Assembly: GCA_037043455.1 (NCBI GenBank)
Contig: JAWPHD010011270.1
Location: forward strand, 1 to 64,000
Origin: Cyrtodaria siliqua
Taxonomy: Eukaryota > Mollusca > Bivalvia > Adapedonta > Hiatellidae
Direction of reading: 5' to 3'
Length of the DNA stretch: 64,000 nt
Made by a program: the position numbers and the translations under genes. The notes beneath the pieces are model-generated. The model was not told the DNA's origin and did not search any database. It saw only the letters and a list, made by a program, of their open reading frames with translations. Positions 49,746 to 61,794 of this stretch are shown here, one piece after another (the stretch's first letter is position 1; each line of letters starts with the position of its first letter).

Positions 49746-52244
49746 CAGTCCCTTAGCACTAACGTTTGGCGCTCTCTGAGTACAGCCAGAAGCCACTGGT
49801 TTCCTAGTAGATACTAGACACGAAGACTGGAATAAGATATAGGCTAAGATTTTTCTTTGAAGATTATACTTCTTAGACTCTCAATGCATTTGATACGATG
49901 ACTATTCTTTCGAAAGTACAGGCGTCTGGGTTTGGGAAGATGAAAATGTGTTGTGTATTAAGAGTTCGAGAGTGATTGTAGAATGCTTGTTGGAGTCATT
50001 TGACTAGGTTATCCCGGTTGCATCTCGATAGACCAGGTAACCCTTCTCACATCGGCGTAATATTTGCCAGATGGAGCGGTCAGAACAAGGCTTCAACACG
50101 TTTTCTAACTTCTGGGAAATATTTTTTTCCAGTATTTATCATTTGGATTTCCCTTTTGTGTTTCCATTTTGTACAATCATTAGCGAAGTTACGTTGTTAT
50201 GTTCAACACTTCAATAGCAGGTGGTGTACTGTTTTAATCAGTTTTAAAACTAGTTGTCAAATGTAGGTCACATTGATTTAAGGTTAGATAAAATTATGTT
50301 ATTTGAAAAAAAATAGCACGGATAACATTGACCGAATGATGACGTCACTGACATTATTCAGAAATAAGAAGGTAAACAAATCTAATATTTCCATTGTCTT
50401 CTTTTCTTCTTGTGTCTTCAAATTCAAGGCACACATATCATGCTGCAAAGTTTGGACGCTGTACGACCCAAAGTTCTCGCGTTATCGATGTAGTACAAAG
50501 GCGAGTAACGCGATATCAAGATAACAGTACTTCCAGTAACTATAATACGAGTATTTTATGTTTAAATCTTAAAACTGTATACTCTATAGTTTAAATGGTA
50601 CTAACTATGAATGAGTCACTGGTGACGCAGTTTCAATTTCATAAAAACAAAATAGTAGTAAGCTGCGGGTTTTGAACCTCGGACATTGCACTCCTCTTTT
50701 CTCTAAAACACCTAAAGATAAACACTACACCACCGAAATGTCTTGATAATGTGTAGCATGTTGAACACTTCGGACACTAATTAACGCACACAAACGTATG
50801 AATTATTAAATAAAGATTCAGATAAAGTGAGACGGAATCTGACTGTAAACCATAAGGTCGTGTGTTCGAGTTCCGAGAGAGGCAATCGTTTTCTGGAAAA
50901 CGTATATCGTTACCTGTGTTCAGATGTGTACTAGACGATGTCTAATGATTTTCTGCGTTCAATTTGATTGCGTAAATACCCGAAGTCTCTAACAGCGGGT
51001 GAACATGAAATTACAAATAAAGAACGCCTACATAGAGACATAGGGAATGCAACTTTAAATAATCAATTGTTTTGATATTAAGTATGTTCTGAAAATGTGA
51101 AAGCTAATCTACTTTTTCTGTCCTTCGCAAAGTTAAAATTATAATGGGCTATACGTGTTGTATATAGCAAACGAAATAAATGAACGTCGCTCCGCGTCTC
51201 TTTTTTATTATCGCATGCGTTTACTTTCGGCTGTATTTCTGTTAATTGCATGTATATATAATTTTTTTAATGGATCTTTATTTCAAATAGACTTTTGCAC
51301 TAAGTAATGAATGAAATAAGTGAATCGTGTTTACGTCATATTGGCATATAATTGGGTCATACTGTACGCTTTGTAATGGACTTTTGTTATGAACCTTTCA
51401 GCTAGGTGCATCAAGAGATATGTGTTGCTTAATATAGAAGCTATTATCAGTGTTGTATTTAAGCAGATTATCCACGTGACCCAGCTTATCAATGTCCATG
51501 TAAAATGCGTAATATGAAACAACTGGGTGCCCATCAGGTGTATTACGTATATATATATATATACACGTGCATTTCGGCTAAAATTCTCGGTCCATAAAAA
51601 TATAATTGTGCCTAAAGTATACCAATGAATGGTAAAAAGACTCGGTTAATATTCACTTCTGCTAATACCTAGTGGATTGAGCGCAGAATCAAAGAAAGTT
51701 ACACCAATAAAAATGAAAACAACTCCGCTGAGAATTTCCCAGTTTCTTTCCCGTATAGTATTTTGCAATTAATTTTGGATTATTGTTGGTGTTTGAAACC
51801 TGTAACCATATCAGTTTCCTGCTAAAGCCATCCATGGCCCCATGCATACAAAATCCGAAGGGTTTTAATTTATCATAACCATCTTTGTGTCACATGTACT
51901 TTGGTCCTTTTGCACAATACACCCGTCTTTGAAGTATTTCGTAGTTCTACACCATTTGGATCCAGGGCCGTAATTATTTTCATGACGTCATTACGTTTCA
52001 CATGTATATTGTGATCTAACTTTAAGTGGCGCCACATCGTACGATAGCCAATGCATTGTCCGCTGTTCTGAATTTCTCTGTCTATAACATCTACAGCATT
52101 CGCCAGTGGTGTATAGTTTGTACCCCTCCGTTTAAGATTGAATCATTTAAGTATACTTTTCAATTGACGCAAAGATAGCAGAATTCCGTGTCTAATCAGT
52201 AAGAATGCAACAATCGCACTGTACTTAACGCCTCGTGATGAGCT
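49746..52244. other. Mostly unassigned unique sequence
   Basis: Fragments of tRNA-like heads appear: minus strand near 50665-50740 (GTCCGAGGTTCAAAACCCGC) and plus strand near 50845-50885 (GGTCGTGTGTTCGAGTTCC). Both are probably SINE relics. No gene is supported. Confidence 0.35.
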
Positions 52245-52394
52245 ATGTCTTCGAAAATCCCACAGATGTTGAAGGCAGATAACTCGGTACCACAGCAACA
52301 ACAATACCCAAACAGACCACCCAGACAAAATAATAACAAACATTTCATTTTCATTTCACGACCCGGAAACACTGAAAGAAAAGAAAAGATAATT
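52245..52394 (+). CDS. Candidate first exon, Gln/Pro/Asn-rich N-terminus (unrecognised)
   Basis: An ATG opens 50 codons that run exactly to a GTAAGT donor. The peptide has PQQQQYPNRPPRQNNN and then a basic stretch; there is no signal peptide. It leaves in phase 0, and 52816-52848 follows in phase 0, then 54109-54172. Joined, the three give an 82-codon open frame. No family is recognised. The opposite strand is also open, so chance is not excluded. Confidence 0.3.
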
Positions 52395-52649
52395 GTAAGT
52401 TCAAACATCCAGTGCATTTCGTTGTGAGAGATATAACATATATGCTGTTTGGTTACAAAGATATCATAATGGTAAAAAAGCTAAAAAAAAACACGGAACA
52501 CGAAGCTTTACATTTTTACCTCACATGTAAAAACCAACATCAACCTGAATTGTTGTGTGAAAAACAAGATATTAGTGAACAATGGCTAGTACCTGTCAAA
52601 GCATTACTTAATCAACTCAGCTTTGTGCCAGGGACCAATGAGGACCAGT

Positions 52650-52745
52650 TTCGTGTCATAACGGCCTAACCACCATGTGTCCCGGTTCGGGAATGGAACC
52701 TGCTGCCCTTTTGTAACAACCTTAACCACTCTACCACAGAAAGTT
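52650..52745 (-). repeat. tRNA-like SINE head
   Basis: The minus strand reads CTGTGGTAGAGTGGTTAAGG (A-box-like) and GCAGGTTCCATTCCC (B-box-like). Confidence 0.5.
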
Positions 52746-52815
52746 CATAAATCTGGCATACACATGCCTGTACATAACATATTAAATATTTGTATTTGTC
52801 TGGAGTTGGTTTCAG

Positions 52816-52848
52816 AAATGGAAAGCCATTGAAGAACCTTTCCGAGAA
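52816..52848 (+). CDS. Candidate 33-bp exon
   Basis: Sits between TTGGTTTCAG and GTGAGT, phase 0 to 0, reading KWKAIEEPFRE. It supports, and depends on, the candidate exons at 52245 and 54109. Confidence 0.3.
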
Positions 52849-53624
52849 GTGAGTACACACATATGAAAGACATACCTGTTATGCATTAAAATGTAGTTGA
52901 TAACTTCGTAAATTGTAATAATAAAGCTGAAGTCGGGTCCGCCATCACGCATGTGCTTAAAACGCGCGTAAATGTATACCTTTACAGAAGCCGTTAGCAA
53001 GTAGTGATAATAGAAAAGTCATTAGTCGTTACTCATAAGTCAAAATGGCCCTCCAGGGCTTCCATAAAAAAGTCCTGTATTAAGACTGCACTTTGGAAAG
53101 AACGCTGCGTGAACACTGCATGTAATGTTTATCATTTACAAACTTATCGCAAATGTTGAATTACGTGTTTGCACAGGAGCAATCAACATATTACGGTTGC
53201 ATAAAATAGCTACGTTAATCAGCAATGTATATCAACATATTATCCATTTAACCCTAAACTTAGTTTATCAATGTCGGTACATGTAAACTGTGCATATTAA
53301 ACAACCCTAGGTTTAACAAATGGGGTTCCAATTAGGCGAATTTGGGAAAAACGAGTGTTGTGATAGTGATACCAGTGCTTCCACTGTTTTACTCCATATT
53401 CTCACTGAAACTGGACACGTATTGTAGTAGAATGAAACGAACACACACCGTAATACAAGTAGCGGTCAAATACCCTGATATTAAGGTTCTATCATCATAT
53501 TAAGATAGTAAGGTATGTTCAAGCTACGGGCGACTAAAGCTGTTATCAACATGATTGTATGTCTCATACTATAAGTTACTTTTTCATTGTTATAATATCC
53601 AGTCTTTCAATAAAACCCAAAACA
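52849..53624. other. Unassigned spacer
   Basis: Ordinary AT-rich sequence. Nothing recognised. Confidence 0.3.
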
Positions 53625-53810
53625 ACTTAAAGCGGTAGCCCTATTGTCAACCCTTTTGTGTTTGTGATGTCGTTTGAATTTATTTTTGCTTTTGCCTTCT
53701 TGTTTGTCTGTTTGCGTGTTTGTTTCTGTGTTTTGTGGTTGACTTTCCTCCTTGAATGCTACTTTCCCTGTCCAATCTTTTTATATTTCTTTAAGAATAC
53801 AAACAAACAC
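53625..53810 (+). repeat. Dispersed repeat family C copy
   Basis: GCGGTAGCCCTATTGTCAAC, TTTGTGTTTGTGATGTCGTT and TGAATGCTACTTTCCCTGTC match 39950-40235 closely. Confidence 0.7.
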
Positions 53811-54108
53811 GTTTTGAACGATGTTGTCGTAAATGGAATCATGTGTACTACTTCATAAAAATATAGCTTTATCCTACTTGACAGCCACTTTGGAATCCTG
53901 CAAGACGGGAATTACACATTTACGTTGTTTGATCTAAATCTCTACACGTTCACACACTGTATGAGCTGCAGGTTGTTTTATATCATTTACAAATGTACGA
54001 TAACAGCTCAATGAATCACCACTCTTGTGAGCCTCTCACATATTTTGCATGACCCACATTATTATCAACTATGTCTGATATGGCCTTTAAAATACTTCGA
54101 TGATCTAG

Positions 54109-54172
54109 ACCGAATTATTCGACGGACGGATGAAGATCAGTCAATATGGATTCAAGAAGTACAATCAATATG
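54109..54172 (+). CDS. Candidate exon with two competing readings
   Basis: It ends at a clear GTAAGT donor. Reading 1: an internal exon from the TGATCTAG acceptor at 54108 in phase 0, giving TELFDGRMKISQYGFKKYNQ and leaving in phase 1, continuing the 52245/52816 exons. Reading 2: a first exon whose ATG at 54146 starts MDSRSTINM and leaves in phase 0, to be joined to the signal-peptide exon at 60115. Reading 1 joined to 60115 would stop after 14 more codons. Sequence alone does not settle it. Confidence 0.35.
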
Positions 54173-54307
54173 GTAAGTGTTTAAAGCTGTAAATAATTTG
54201 GATACAACTTTATTTCATGACATCGATTTTAATAAAGTCAACCTCTTATATACTAGTATATTCATTTTGGTTATTGATATTGTTTCTAAATGAAGAATAA
54301 TATTTCG

Positions 54308-54541
54308 TATCGGTTAACGACGTTGCTTTGTAAACCTTCGCCTCTCACCGCTGCGGGTACGAATCCCACTGGGAGCTCGACTTGTAAGTGCGGAGGAGTC
54401 GATTATTACGGATGGCGGGAGGTGTACAGTACTGGTTCTGTGTGGTCTGCCTCCACCAAAAAAATCGACCGTCATATATAACCTTACATGTGTTGAAAAT
54501 GACGTAAAACACCATACAAACAAACAAACAAACAAACAAAC
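54308..54541 (+). repeat. SINE family B, with (CAAA)n tail
   Basis: Head with GGTTAACGACGTTGC and GCTGCGGGTACGAATCC (degraded B box). The body has GGATGGCGGGAGGTGTACAG, the end GACGTAAAACACCATACAAA, and a CAAA tail to 54541. Confidence 0.75.
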
Positions 54542-54894
54542 ATCGTCTTCTGGTATACATGACATTGTTTATCCAATATATCAATGATAATTTACTGATA
54601 GTGTTCAATTACTGCTGATTTAAACACATAATTGCATGTCCTGATTAAAGGATGTCTGTATACGAATTACGTGAAAAGAAATATTATAAGCATATACCTA
54701 CATAAATCCGGCAAATTGCGTATTCCAAACATTCTAAAAAAGTAGATCTACCTTTTTAATGGTTTGTTCGGTAACCCTAATGGCAATTACATGTATATGC
54801 ACAATGGGCCAACTTGTTTTTCGCCGGCAGCGGAGTGCGGTGGTTACTCACGGCCGCATCGACTGCAGCACGTTTTAATGGTTTCTTGATTGTA
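54542..54894. other. Unassigned spacer
   Basis: Nothing recognised. Confidence 0.3.
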
Positions 54895-55060
54895 TGAAAG
54901 GTGTAGGAAATAAATATAAAAAGATCGGACAGGAAAAGTAGCATTCAAGGAGGACAATCAACCACAAAACACAGAAACAAACACGCAAACAGACAAACAA
55001 TAAGGCAAAAGTAAAAATAAATGCAAACGACATCACAAACACAAAAGGGTTGACAATAAG
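54895..55060 (-). repeat. Dispersed repeat family C, partial copy
   Basis: GATCGGACAGGAAAAGTAGC, AAAACACAGAAACAAACACG and CAAAAGGGTTGACAATA match the family. The diagnostic GGAACGGTCAG part is missing. Confidence 0.65.
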
Positions 55061-56027
55061 TTTCGTCTCAACACCCCGCGCTCATATTCAAGCGCTCCTC
55101 GTTTGTTGATGACCTTGATATAATAAATATGTTTCTCGTGAAAACGGGCAACTTTTCCTACAGTCATTCTTCTACTTACGCGTTTAATCTCTTGTCTCAC
55201 ATGCTGATCTTGTATACTATTTGTTTGCGTTATGTATGTAATGATGACATGTTATACATTTAGATCAAACAGGCTTTAAAGTCTGGAAATCAACATTCCT
55301 ACACATAAATAAATTACTATCAACTGAATCTGAACCTGAAACACATTATGATGGTTTTATTCGTATTTGGATTGACACCCACAATGCTTCCAGATCGCCT
55401 ACAGTCGCTTTAGATACAGATCTTGGTATTTCTTCATTGAATGAAACACATAAAACGATTGCCTAACCCATAGATAGCTAGCTTCTTGTAAAGTGTATAT
55501 GTTATATGTTCTTAAAGTGTCATTTGATCGTCGTCTGCGTCTACGTCGTCTGCGTCCGGTTAAAGATGTGTATGTAAGGATGATCTCCGACTACTTTACA
55601 TAATACATAGATTGAAACTTCACATGTGTATTTGGCATCATTAGACAACATCATGCAGCCAGATTCTATAACTCATAAACTCATGCTTTTTTTAAACAAA
55701 AGTATGGCCGTTTTTATACTTAGAAAAAAATGGTTACATTTGTATGTAAGCGTGTTAACTTAGTCTTTTTTCAATTAGTTTTTTTCATTATACCTTAAAG
55801 AATTCAATGACACCTCTCACATGCATTCACCGTCACATGAATAACCCATAATTATGTTAGGCAATTAAGCCTTTCAGCTTATTTTCCCAATAAATAGACA
55901 AGGCTTTGAACGTCTAGCGTCTGCACCGACGGGCGGTGATTCTTGTTTATATTGTTATGAACAATTTACATGGCTCATGTTGCAAACTTACCTCTTAACT
56001 AATTCAAGGGAATGGACTTGACTGTTG
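55061..56027. other. Unassigned stretch
   Basis: AT-rich. A CGTCGTCTGCGTC word at 55530-55556 may be a relic of a pearl-type microsatellite. No gene is seen. Confidence 0.3.
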
Positions 56028-56152
56028 TTTAACGGCTCTTCAACACATTTAGGTTATTTAGAACCTGCACTATTCTTACAAACGAATAGATTCCTATTGT
56101 TCTGTAACGTGTTCGGAGGATAACCTCCGACACAAGGGAACCCTCCGATTTA
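56028..56152 (-). repeat. SINE family A, 3' fragment
   Basis: TTTAACGGCTCTTCAACACA, TTAGGTTATTTAGAACC and GAATAGATTCCTATTGTTCT match the 3' part of 425-705. Confidence 0.6.
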
Positions 56153-56239
56153 TGAGATAAATACATGTAGAATCTGACAATATCTTGCTCCAAAAAAAAT
56201 ATAAAAAAAATGCATACCTACCGACACCTATGTTTTTGT

Positions 56240-56430
56240 TTGGCCTTATCATCCTCTACCAAGTTTCTTTGAATAATGAACATGGGATTCAGTTTTGCTA
56301 TTTGTACCAGGGTTCACAGTTTTACCTGTATACGGGAAAACCTTTTTTTCTGAAACCATAAGGCATTAAGCCTTATACAAATGTTGAGCCTTTAGAAGTA
56401 GAGCGTTCACATGCCCTTTGAGTCTCTTGT
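56240..56430 (-). mobile_element. Pearl-like element, terminal fragment
   Basis: One core unit resembling 10128-11838 (CATCCTCTACCAAGTTT, GGGTTCACAGTTTTAC) is followed by the end GTAGAGCGTTCACATGCCC and GTCTCTTGT. Confidence 0.55.
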
Positions 56431-56875
56431 TAAATTAGCAATCTCGAAAGTTCAGCGTATAACAGGGCTTGAGCTATACTGATGCCAATAAATACACAGC
56501 TAATGGTTTAAAAGTATTCTATTGAGAGTTTATTTGGCTCTTGTTGTATACGACACAATCATTGACTGTTTCTCTTATTGTACAATACAAACCAATTTAC
56601 GATGTTGTACGCTAGTCCCTTTAAGCGAGCCATAATATGTGTCCAGTATGTCGTGTCTTTTCAGACCCAATCTTAACAAAAATTGAGAACTAGAACGAAT
56701 TCGACGGCGCGCCATCGCAAATACCCACGTTTTCAGAATCAGAAAATAAATAGTAGTAGATCAGAAATAGTACTATTTATGCTTTTCTGTATACATGTAT
56801 GACGCTGTAAATGAATAAAAATGTTTAGGGCATTTGTGTACCCCTATCCCAGAGTCTCATGGTGACCCTGGAGCA
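56431..56875. other. Unassigned spacer
   Basis: Nothing recognised. Confidence 0.3.
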
Positions 56876-57800
56876 AATTATACTGATATTCCCAAAATCA
56901 TAACATTTTATTGAGAACGGAAACTAGATATTTGACCGACTTTACCTCTCCCCCCCACCCCCAACTCAACCCCCACACACCCAGCCCTATTCACTCCATG
57001 GTACACCTCTAAGGTGGAAACACTGAAATTGTTTGATATGCTTTATATTTGCAAAGGAGTATACTTGTATATTTGCCAAGTTTAAAATGTAATAGTAAAA
57101 TTACACTGCAATTGAATTTTGTGTATATTGGACCACATGACGGTCCTTAGAACCAACACCCCGCCCCCACCTACCTATCTCCACCACACACACGCACGCA
57201 CACACGCAGAGAGAGAAGATAGAGAGAGACAGACAGACAGAGAGAGAAAGGGGGGAGGAGAAAAACATAGTATTATACACTGTAATCCCTTCATCAACGT
57301 GTTCGTTTATAATTGACCCCCTGTTACCCTCTCCACACCACCCACCCTCCAACACCAACCCCAGGGAAGATGTCCGAGTTTAAAATAAAAAATATTTGAC
57401 ATGCTGTGTATCTCTTTCATAGATGACTGTTATACCAATTAACGTGCAAAAATATGGAAAACTTACACTGTAATTGAATTATTACTGTATTTGATGCCCC
57501 TTCCCCCAGGCCCCACCGATGATGTAGGAAGAAACACATGTATACAGTGTAATCCCATCATCATAACGTTTCATTTGAGATATAATTACAAAACAAATAA
57601 TTAAATGACCCCCGATCCCCACCGCCTCTATTACCATGGGCCCCCGGACAGACGTCCGAGTTCGAGACAATAAAATCGTTTGATATGTTGTTTATCTTTC
57701 ATAGACGATTACATATACCAAATATATGAACAAATGACAGTGTAATTGAATTCTTAGTGTATTTGAACTTTTGACCCCCCCCCCCCCACACCCCCACACC
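56876..57800. repeat. Tandem repeat, about three units of 270-360 bp, with C-rich segments
   Basis: TACACTGTAATTGAATT recurs at about 57101, 57464 and 57738, each followed by a CCCCAC-rich stretch and by GTTTGATATG-like and CTTTCATAGA-like words. A GA/CA microsatellite (57185-57255) expands one unit and a C13 run (57775-57787) the last. It ends in GTTCAGCGGTTTAGGAGGAG and ACGGACGG at 57920, which suggests a pearl-type relative. Confidence 0.6.
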
Positions 57801-58019
57801 CCTTTAGGGCCCCTGGTTGCGGAGCCAAAAATAATGTTGCTCTTGCACACCGTCATCATATGGTGGTCATACCATAAGTTTGGTTGAATTCCGTTCAGCG
57901 GTTTAGGAGGAGATATGGTAACGGACGGGCAAAAACGTGGGTATACATATGGTCCAATAGAAACCACAGCAATCAAACGCAATTTCACAGGTCCGAACTG
58001 CACCACAAACCAAAATAAA

Positions 58020-58380
58020 TGAGCATATTTAAAATCAATGAAAAGAACAATACATTACATAAAGAGTGGTTAGGACAGTGATACCGACTTGGTACGGTCA
58101 GCAGGCAATAATAATGTTAGTTTTAATCGGTTTTTATGTATGACACAACCTCTGTTTTCAAAACCCAAATTGGCAGGACAGTGTAAATAAAAGTACATCC
58201 CATCAAAAGGAAATCTGTAACAATAAGTCCACATACAGAGAAATTAGCAAACGATACACTGCAATGTTGTTTTAAAGGTATATAAAAATACATAACTAGA
58301 AACACCTTAGGATGTAACAATTACTGTACAACCACAGTAGTTGCATCCAAAGAGAAAACCAATCTAGAGTACGACGTAAA
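58020..58380 (-). repeat. Dispersed repeat family C, long subtype
   Basis: TACCGACTTGGTACGGTCAG, GTACATCCCATCAAAAGGAA and GAGAAAACCAATCTAGAG match 14388-14740 along the whole length. The 3' edge abuts a pearl-like element. Confidence 0.65.
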
Positions 58381-58382
58381 AA

Positions 58383-59520
58383 ACAAGAGGCCCAAGAGGG
58401 CCTGTGGACGCTCTACTGGCTAACATGGCTCTTATAACATCAATGAAGCGAGTGACTGCCATTTATGTCTTTTTTGAAAGTTTCGGGCAAAAAACAGCTT
58501 TTTAACTAAATCAAGGGCCATAATTAAAGAATCTGGTAAAGTTTGGTAAAGATCAGATGAAAAATAAAGGCCCTACCGTATTAACGAGGCAAAATATAGC
58601 ATTTTTAACTAAATCAAGAGCCATAACTCCTCTGTTACTGGTCCAACTGGTCCAACATAGAGCTAAACATAAACAAAACAAAAAAATAATAAAAAAATAA
58701 AAATAAAAAATATATAGGAAAAAAATATAAATAAAATAAAGAATAATAATATAAAAAGAAAGTCATAAAATATGGTAAAGTTTGGCAAAGAACAGATGCA
58801 AAATGAAGGCTCTATCGTATGACGAGGCAAATTGTAGCATTTATCACAAAATCAAGGGCCATAACTCCACTGTTTCTGGTCCGATCTGACTGTTTTTCGA
58901 ACTTGACCGAGCTTTCATTGACATAAACAATCTGATAAAGTTTGGTAAAAATCGGATGAAAAATGAAGGCCCTATCATCTTAACGAGGCAAAATATAGCA
59001 TTTTGAACTAAATCAAGGGCCATACCTCCGCTGTTACTAGCTGATATGGCTGGTTTTCGAACTTGTCCGAGCTTTCATTGATATTAACAATCTCATAAAG
59101 TTTGGTAAAGATCGGATGAACAATGAAGCCCCTATCGTCTTAACGAAGCAAAATATAGCATTTTGATCTAAAACAAGGGTCATTACTCCGCTGTTACTGG
59201 TCTGATATAAATGGTTTTCGAACTTCTCCGAGCTTTCAACGACATTAACAATCTGATAAAGTTTGGTAAAGATCGGATGAAAAATGAAGCCCCTATCGTC
59301 TTAACGAGGCCAAATATAGTATTTTTAACTAAATCAAGGGCCATAACTCCGCTGTTACTAGTCCGATCTGGCTGGTTTTCAAACTTATTCGTGCTTTAAC
59401 TGATATTAACAACCTGTTAAAGTTTGGCAAAGATCGAATGAAAAATGAAGGCCCTATCGTCTTAACGAGACAAAAGTTAACGACGGACGACGGACAACTC
59501 GGCATCCCATAAGCTCTGCT
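58383..59520 (+). mobile_element. Pearl/HINE-like element with a cut terminal palindrome
   Basis: Starts ACAAGAGGCCCAAGAGGGCC and GCTCTACTGGC. It has about six 160-bp core units as in 31161-33350, with an A-rich insertion at 58677-58770. It then carries ACGACGGACGACGGAC, the CTCGGCATCCCATAAGCTCT context, and stops inside the hairpin after AGCTCTGCT at 59520. Confidence 0.8.
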
Positions 59521-60114
59521 ATAACGCCTGGGACGACTGGGACGAAACTTCATGCAACTACTCCACTTTACCCAGGGTTACTTGCAAGTGAGGACAGATA
59601 TTCCACATACTTCTATTTGTCATTTCCAGTCTAGCTCTCCGACTTTTTCAAAAACAGACGAGCTAAAATGGTGCATAGTTTTAAAAAACAAATTTTCATT
59701 AGATTTTTGTCAAATGTATATTTATCTGTACATTTAGAACAGTAATCCCATATTATGGATGCTACTAGTTTGATATATAATTGAACATTTCTTTTCCTTC
59801 AGGACAAAACATAATACTTTTATATTTTTTTCTCCATTTTGTTCATAAAACTGACAATTTAAAGCAACTTGATGCATTAAGGTATTTGGTAATGTTACTT
59901 ATACACGTGCTAGTTAACTGTGTTAGTCGTCCATTTAGCAGCACTAGTGTAACACTGTTTATTTAGAACGTCCTATTTATTCCGTACGTCTTGATATCAA
60001 TAAATCTTTTTTTTATATCAATAATTCAATTTCATGATATAAAATTAATTCTTGATTTATAATGTGTAAGTAATAAATCGGCACACCATTCACTGTCATT
60101 TATTTCTTTTTCAG
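59521..60114. other. Unassigned stretch (intron or intergenic)
   Basis: AT-rich, no repeat seen, ending in the pyrimidine tract of the next exon. Confidence 0.3.
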
Positions 60115-60178
60115 CTACTACTGATATGCTTCGCTCTGGTTACTGTCCAAGCATCTGAGCAGTGTAGGCAGAACCTGT
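60115..60178 (+). CDS. Candidate signal-peptide exon of a second secreted protein gene
   Basis: A strong acceptor (TTATTTCTTTTTCAG) and GTAAGT donor bound 64 bp. In phase 0 it reads LLLICFALVTVQASEQCRQN and on, i.e. a hydrophobic core, a likely cleavage after VQA, and a Cys soon after. It leaves in phase 1, the phase in which both three-finger modules upstream begin. The start codon could be the ATG at 54146 or the ATG ending that exon (54170). The remainder would be to the right of the window. A second reading, in phase 1, ends at a stop inside the exon and is less likely. Confidence 0.45.
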
Positions 60179-60293
60179 GTAAGTAATAACTGTATTTCAA
60201 GAAATCTTTCTTCTCTTTCGCTGATTTATTATATTGATCTGCAATGATTTAAAACAACTATGTTCCAAGGTGATAACTCAAAAACTACTAAAT

Positions 60294-61205
60294 AGTGTGT
60301 GTGTGCGTGTGTGTGTGTGTGTGTTTGTGTGTGGGTGGATGTACGTCCGTCCGTCTGTCCCGCTTTCTTGTACGCTCAACTCCTCCTACGTTTTTGATCT
60401 GATGAAACTTCACAGGAAGTATCAGTATGATGCCCAGAACTTAGCGCATATTGCCAGGACGCTCCGGTTGAATGATTTTGGAGGAGTTACGGGACTTTAA
60501 AGTTTTTCAAATCTCAACCTTGTCCGCTCAACTCCTCTTACGTTTTTCATCCGATTTTCATGAAACTTGATAGGAAGTATCAGTATGATGTCTAGTAGCG
60601 CATATTTATTTTATTAAAACGTTTCGGTTGAATGACTTTTGGCGAAGTTACGGTACTTGGATTTACGAGACTTTGATTGTTTTTAATATCTAAACCTTGT
60701 CCGCTCAACTCCTCCTACGTTTTTAATCCGATTTTCATGAAACCTCACAGGAAGTATCAGTATGATGTCTAGTAGCGTATATTTTTAGGATATTCTGGTT
60801 GCATAATTTTTGCCGGAGTTACGGGACTTTGAATATAGATTTTCAAATCAAAATCTTGTCCGCTCAACTCCTACGTTTTTTGTCCGATTTTCAGGATACC
60901 TTATAGAAAGTATCACTGTGATGTCTAGAAGTGCACATTGTCAGGATGTTCTAATTGAATGATTTTTGGCGGAGTTATGGGACTATGAAGTTTTTCAAAT
61001 GTAAAACATTTCCGCTCAACTCCTCCTACATTTTTCATCTCATTTTCATGAAACTTGATTAGAAGTATCAATATGATGCCTAGTAATCCATATTGTCAGG
61101 ACGTTCTGGTTGAACGCTTTTCTTTTGGTGGAGTTACGCGACTTTGAAGTTTTTCAAATATAAAGCTTGTCCGTTCAACTCCTCCTACATTTTTCATCCG
61201 ATTGT
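60294..61205 (-). repeat. Pearl-type core array (six units of 152-177 bp) with GT and ACGG microsatellites
   Basis: A (GT)n run and GTCCGTCCGTCTGTCC (60346-60361) are followed by units starting CTTGTCCGCTCAACTCCTCC at about 60367, 60519, 60696, 60855, 61008 and 61166. Each has AAACTTCACAGGAAGTATC-like and GGCGGAGTTACGGGACTTT-like words. Neither the terminal palindrome nor the opposite end was found. Confidence 0.7.
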
Positions 61206-61500
61206 ATTTCCCATGTGTGCTTTTATTCGGGGAGCATCCATCGGTTCTATCGATTTCTTGTATCAAAACTATCCCTCATTGTATTCCCCGCCGCCGCCGG
61301 CGAAAGTGGGATATAGTAATGCCGTCCTTCCGTCCCGTCCGTACTTTCGTCCGTCCCATTTCGTGTCAGCTCTATAACTCCTGCATGCATGGAGGGATTT
61401 CAAAATAACTTGACACATTTACTCAATGAGAAGATGTGCAGAAATCAATACATATGTCCGTATCTTCAAGGTCAAGGTCACTGTGAAGGTCATTCACTTA
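61206..61500. repeat. Degenerate repeat related to 25975-26785
   Basis: CCGTCCCGTCCGTACTTTCG, AGGGATTTCAAAATAACTTG and TTCAAGGTCAAGGTCACTG parallel the earlier repeat. Confidence 0.5.
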
Positions 61501-61554
61501 GTATATGGCGTATATGGCTATAGTAGGACCCATTTTCTGTCCGCTCCATAATAC

Positions 61555-61790
61555 ATACTGAAAAGTGGAACCCTTGAAAGCAACAAACACAAACAAGAGA
61601 CATATTGGGCTTGATGATCTCAAAGGACCTGTAAGGAATAACACTACTGATTTGTAGTCGGGGCAACTTTTTACAGCAGCCACACAGCACTAAACAAACG
61701 CTAGTGTGAATGATACTACATACTGAAAAGGGGATCGCTTGGAAGCAACAAGCACAAAACAAGAGATAAAAGTAGCAGACTCGGTTTATG
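61555..61790. repeat. Dispersed tandem repeat family F
   Basis: CATACTGAAAAGTGGAACCC and CATACTGAAAAGGGGATCGC mark two units (about 61556 and 61720). AGTAGCAGACTCGGTTTA ends the block, as at 42722-43160. Confidence 0.65.
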
Positions 61791-61794
61791 TCGA

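Noticed and set aside
54314..54608. Minus-strand frames with Cys/Leu/Phe repeats
   Set aside because: Translation of SINE family B and its (CAAA)n tail.
57101..57358. 85-codon frame with Ser/Cys/Val repeats
   Set aside because: Caused by the GA/CA microsatellite within a tandem repeat.
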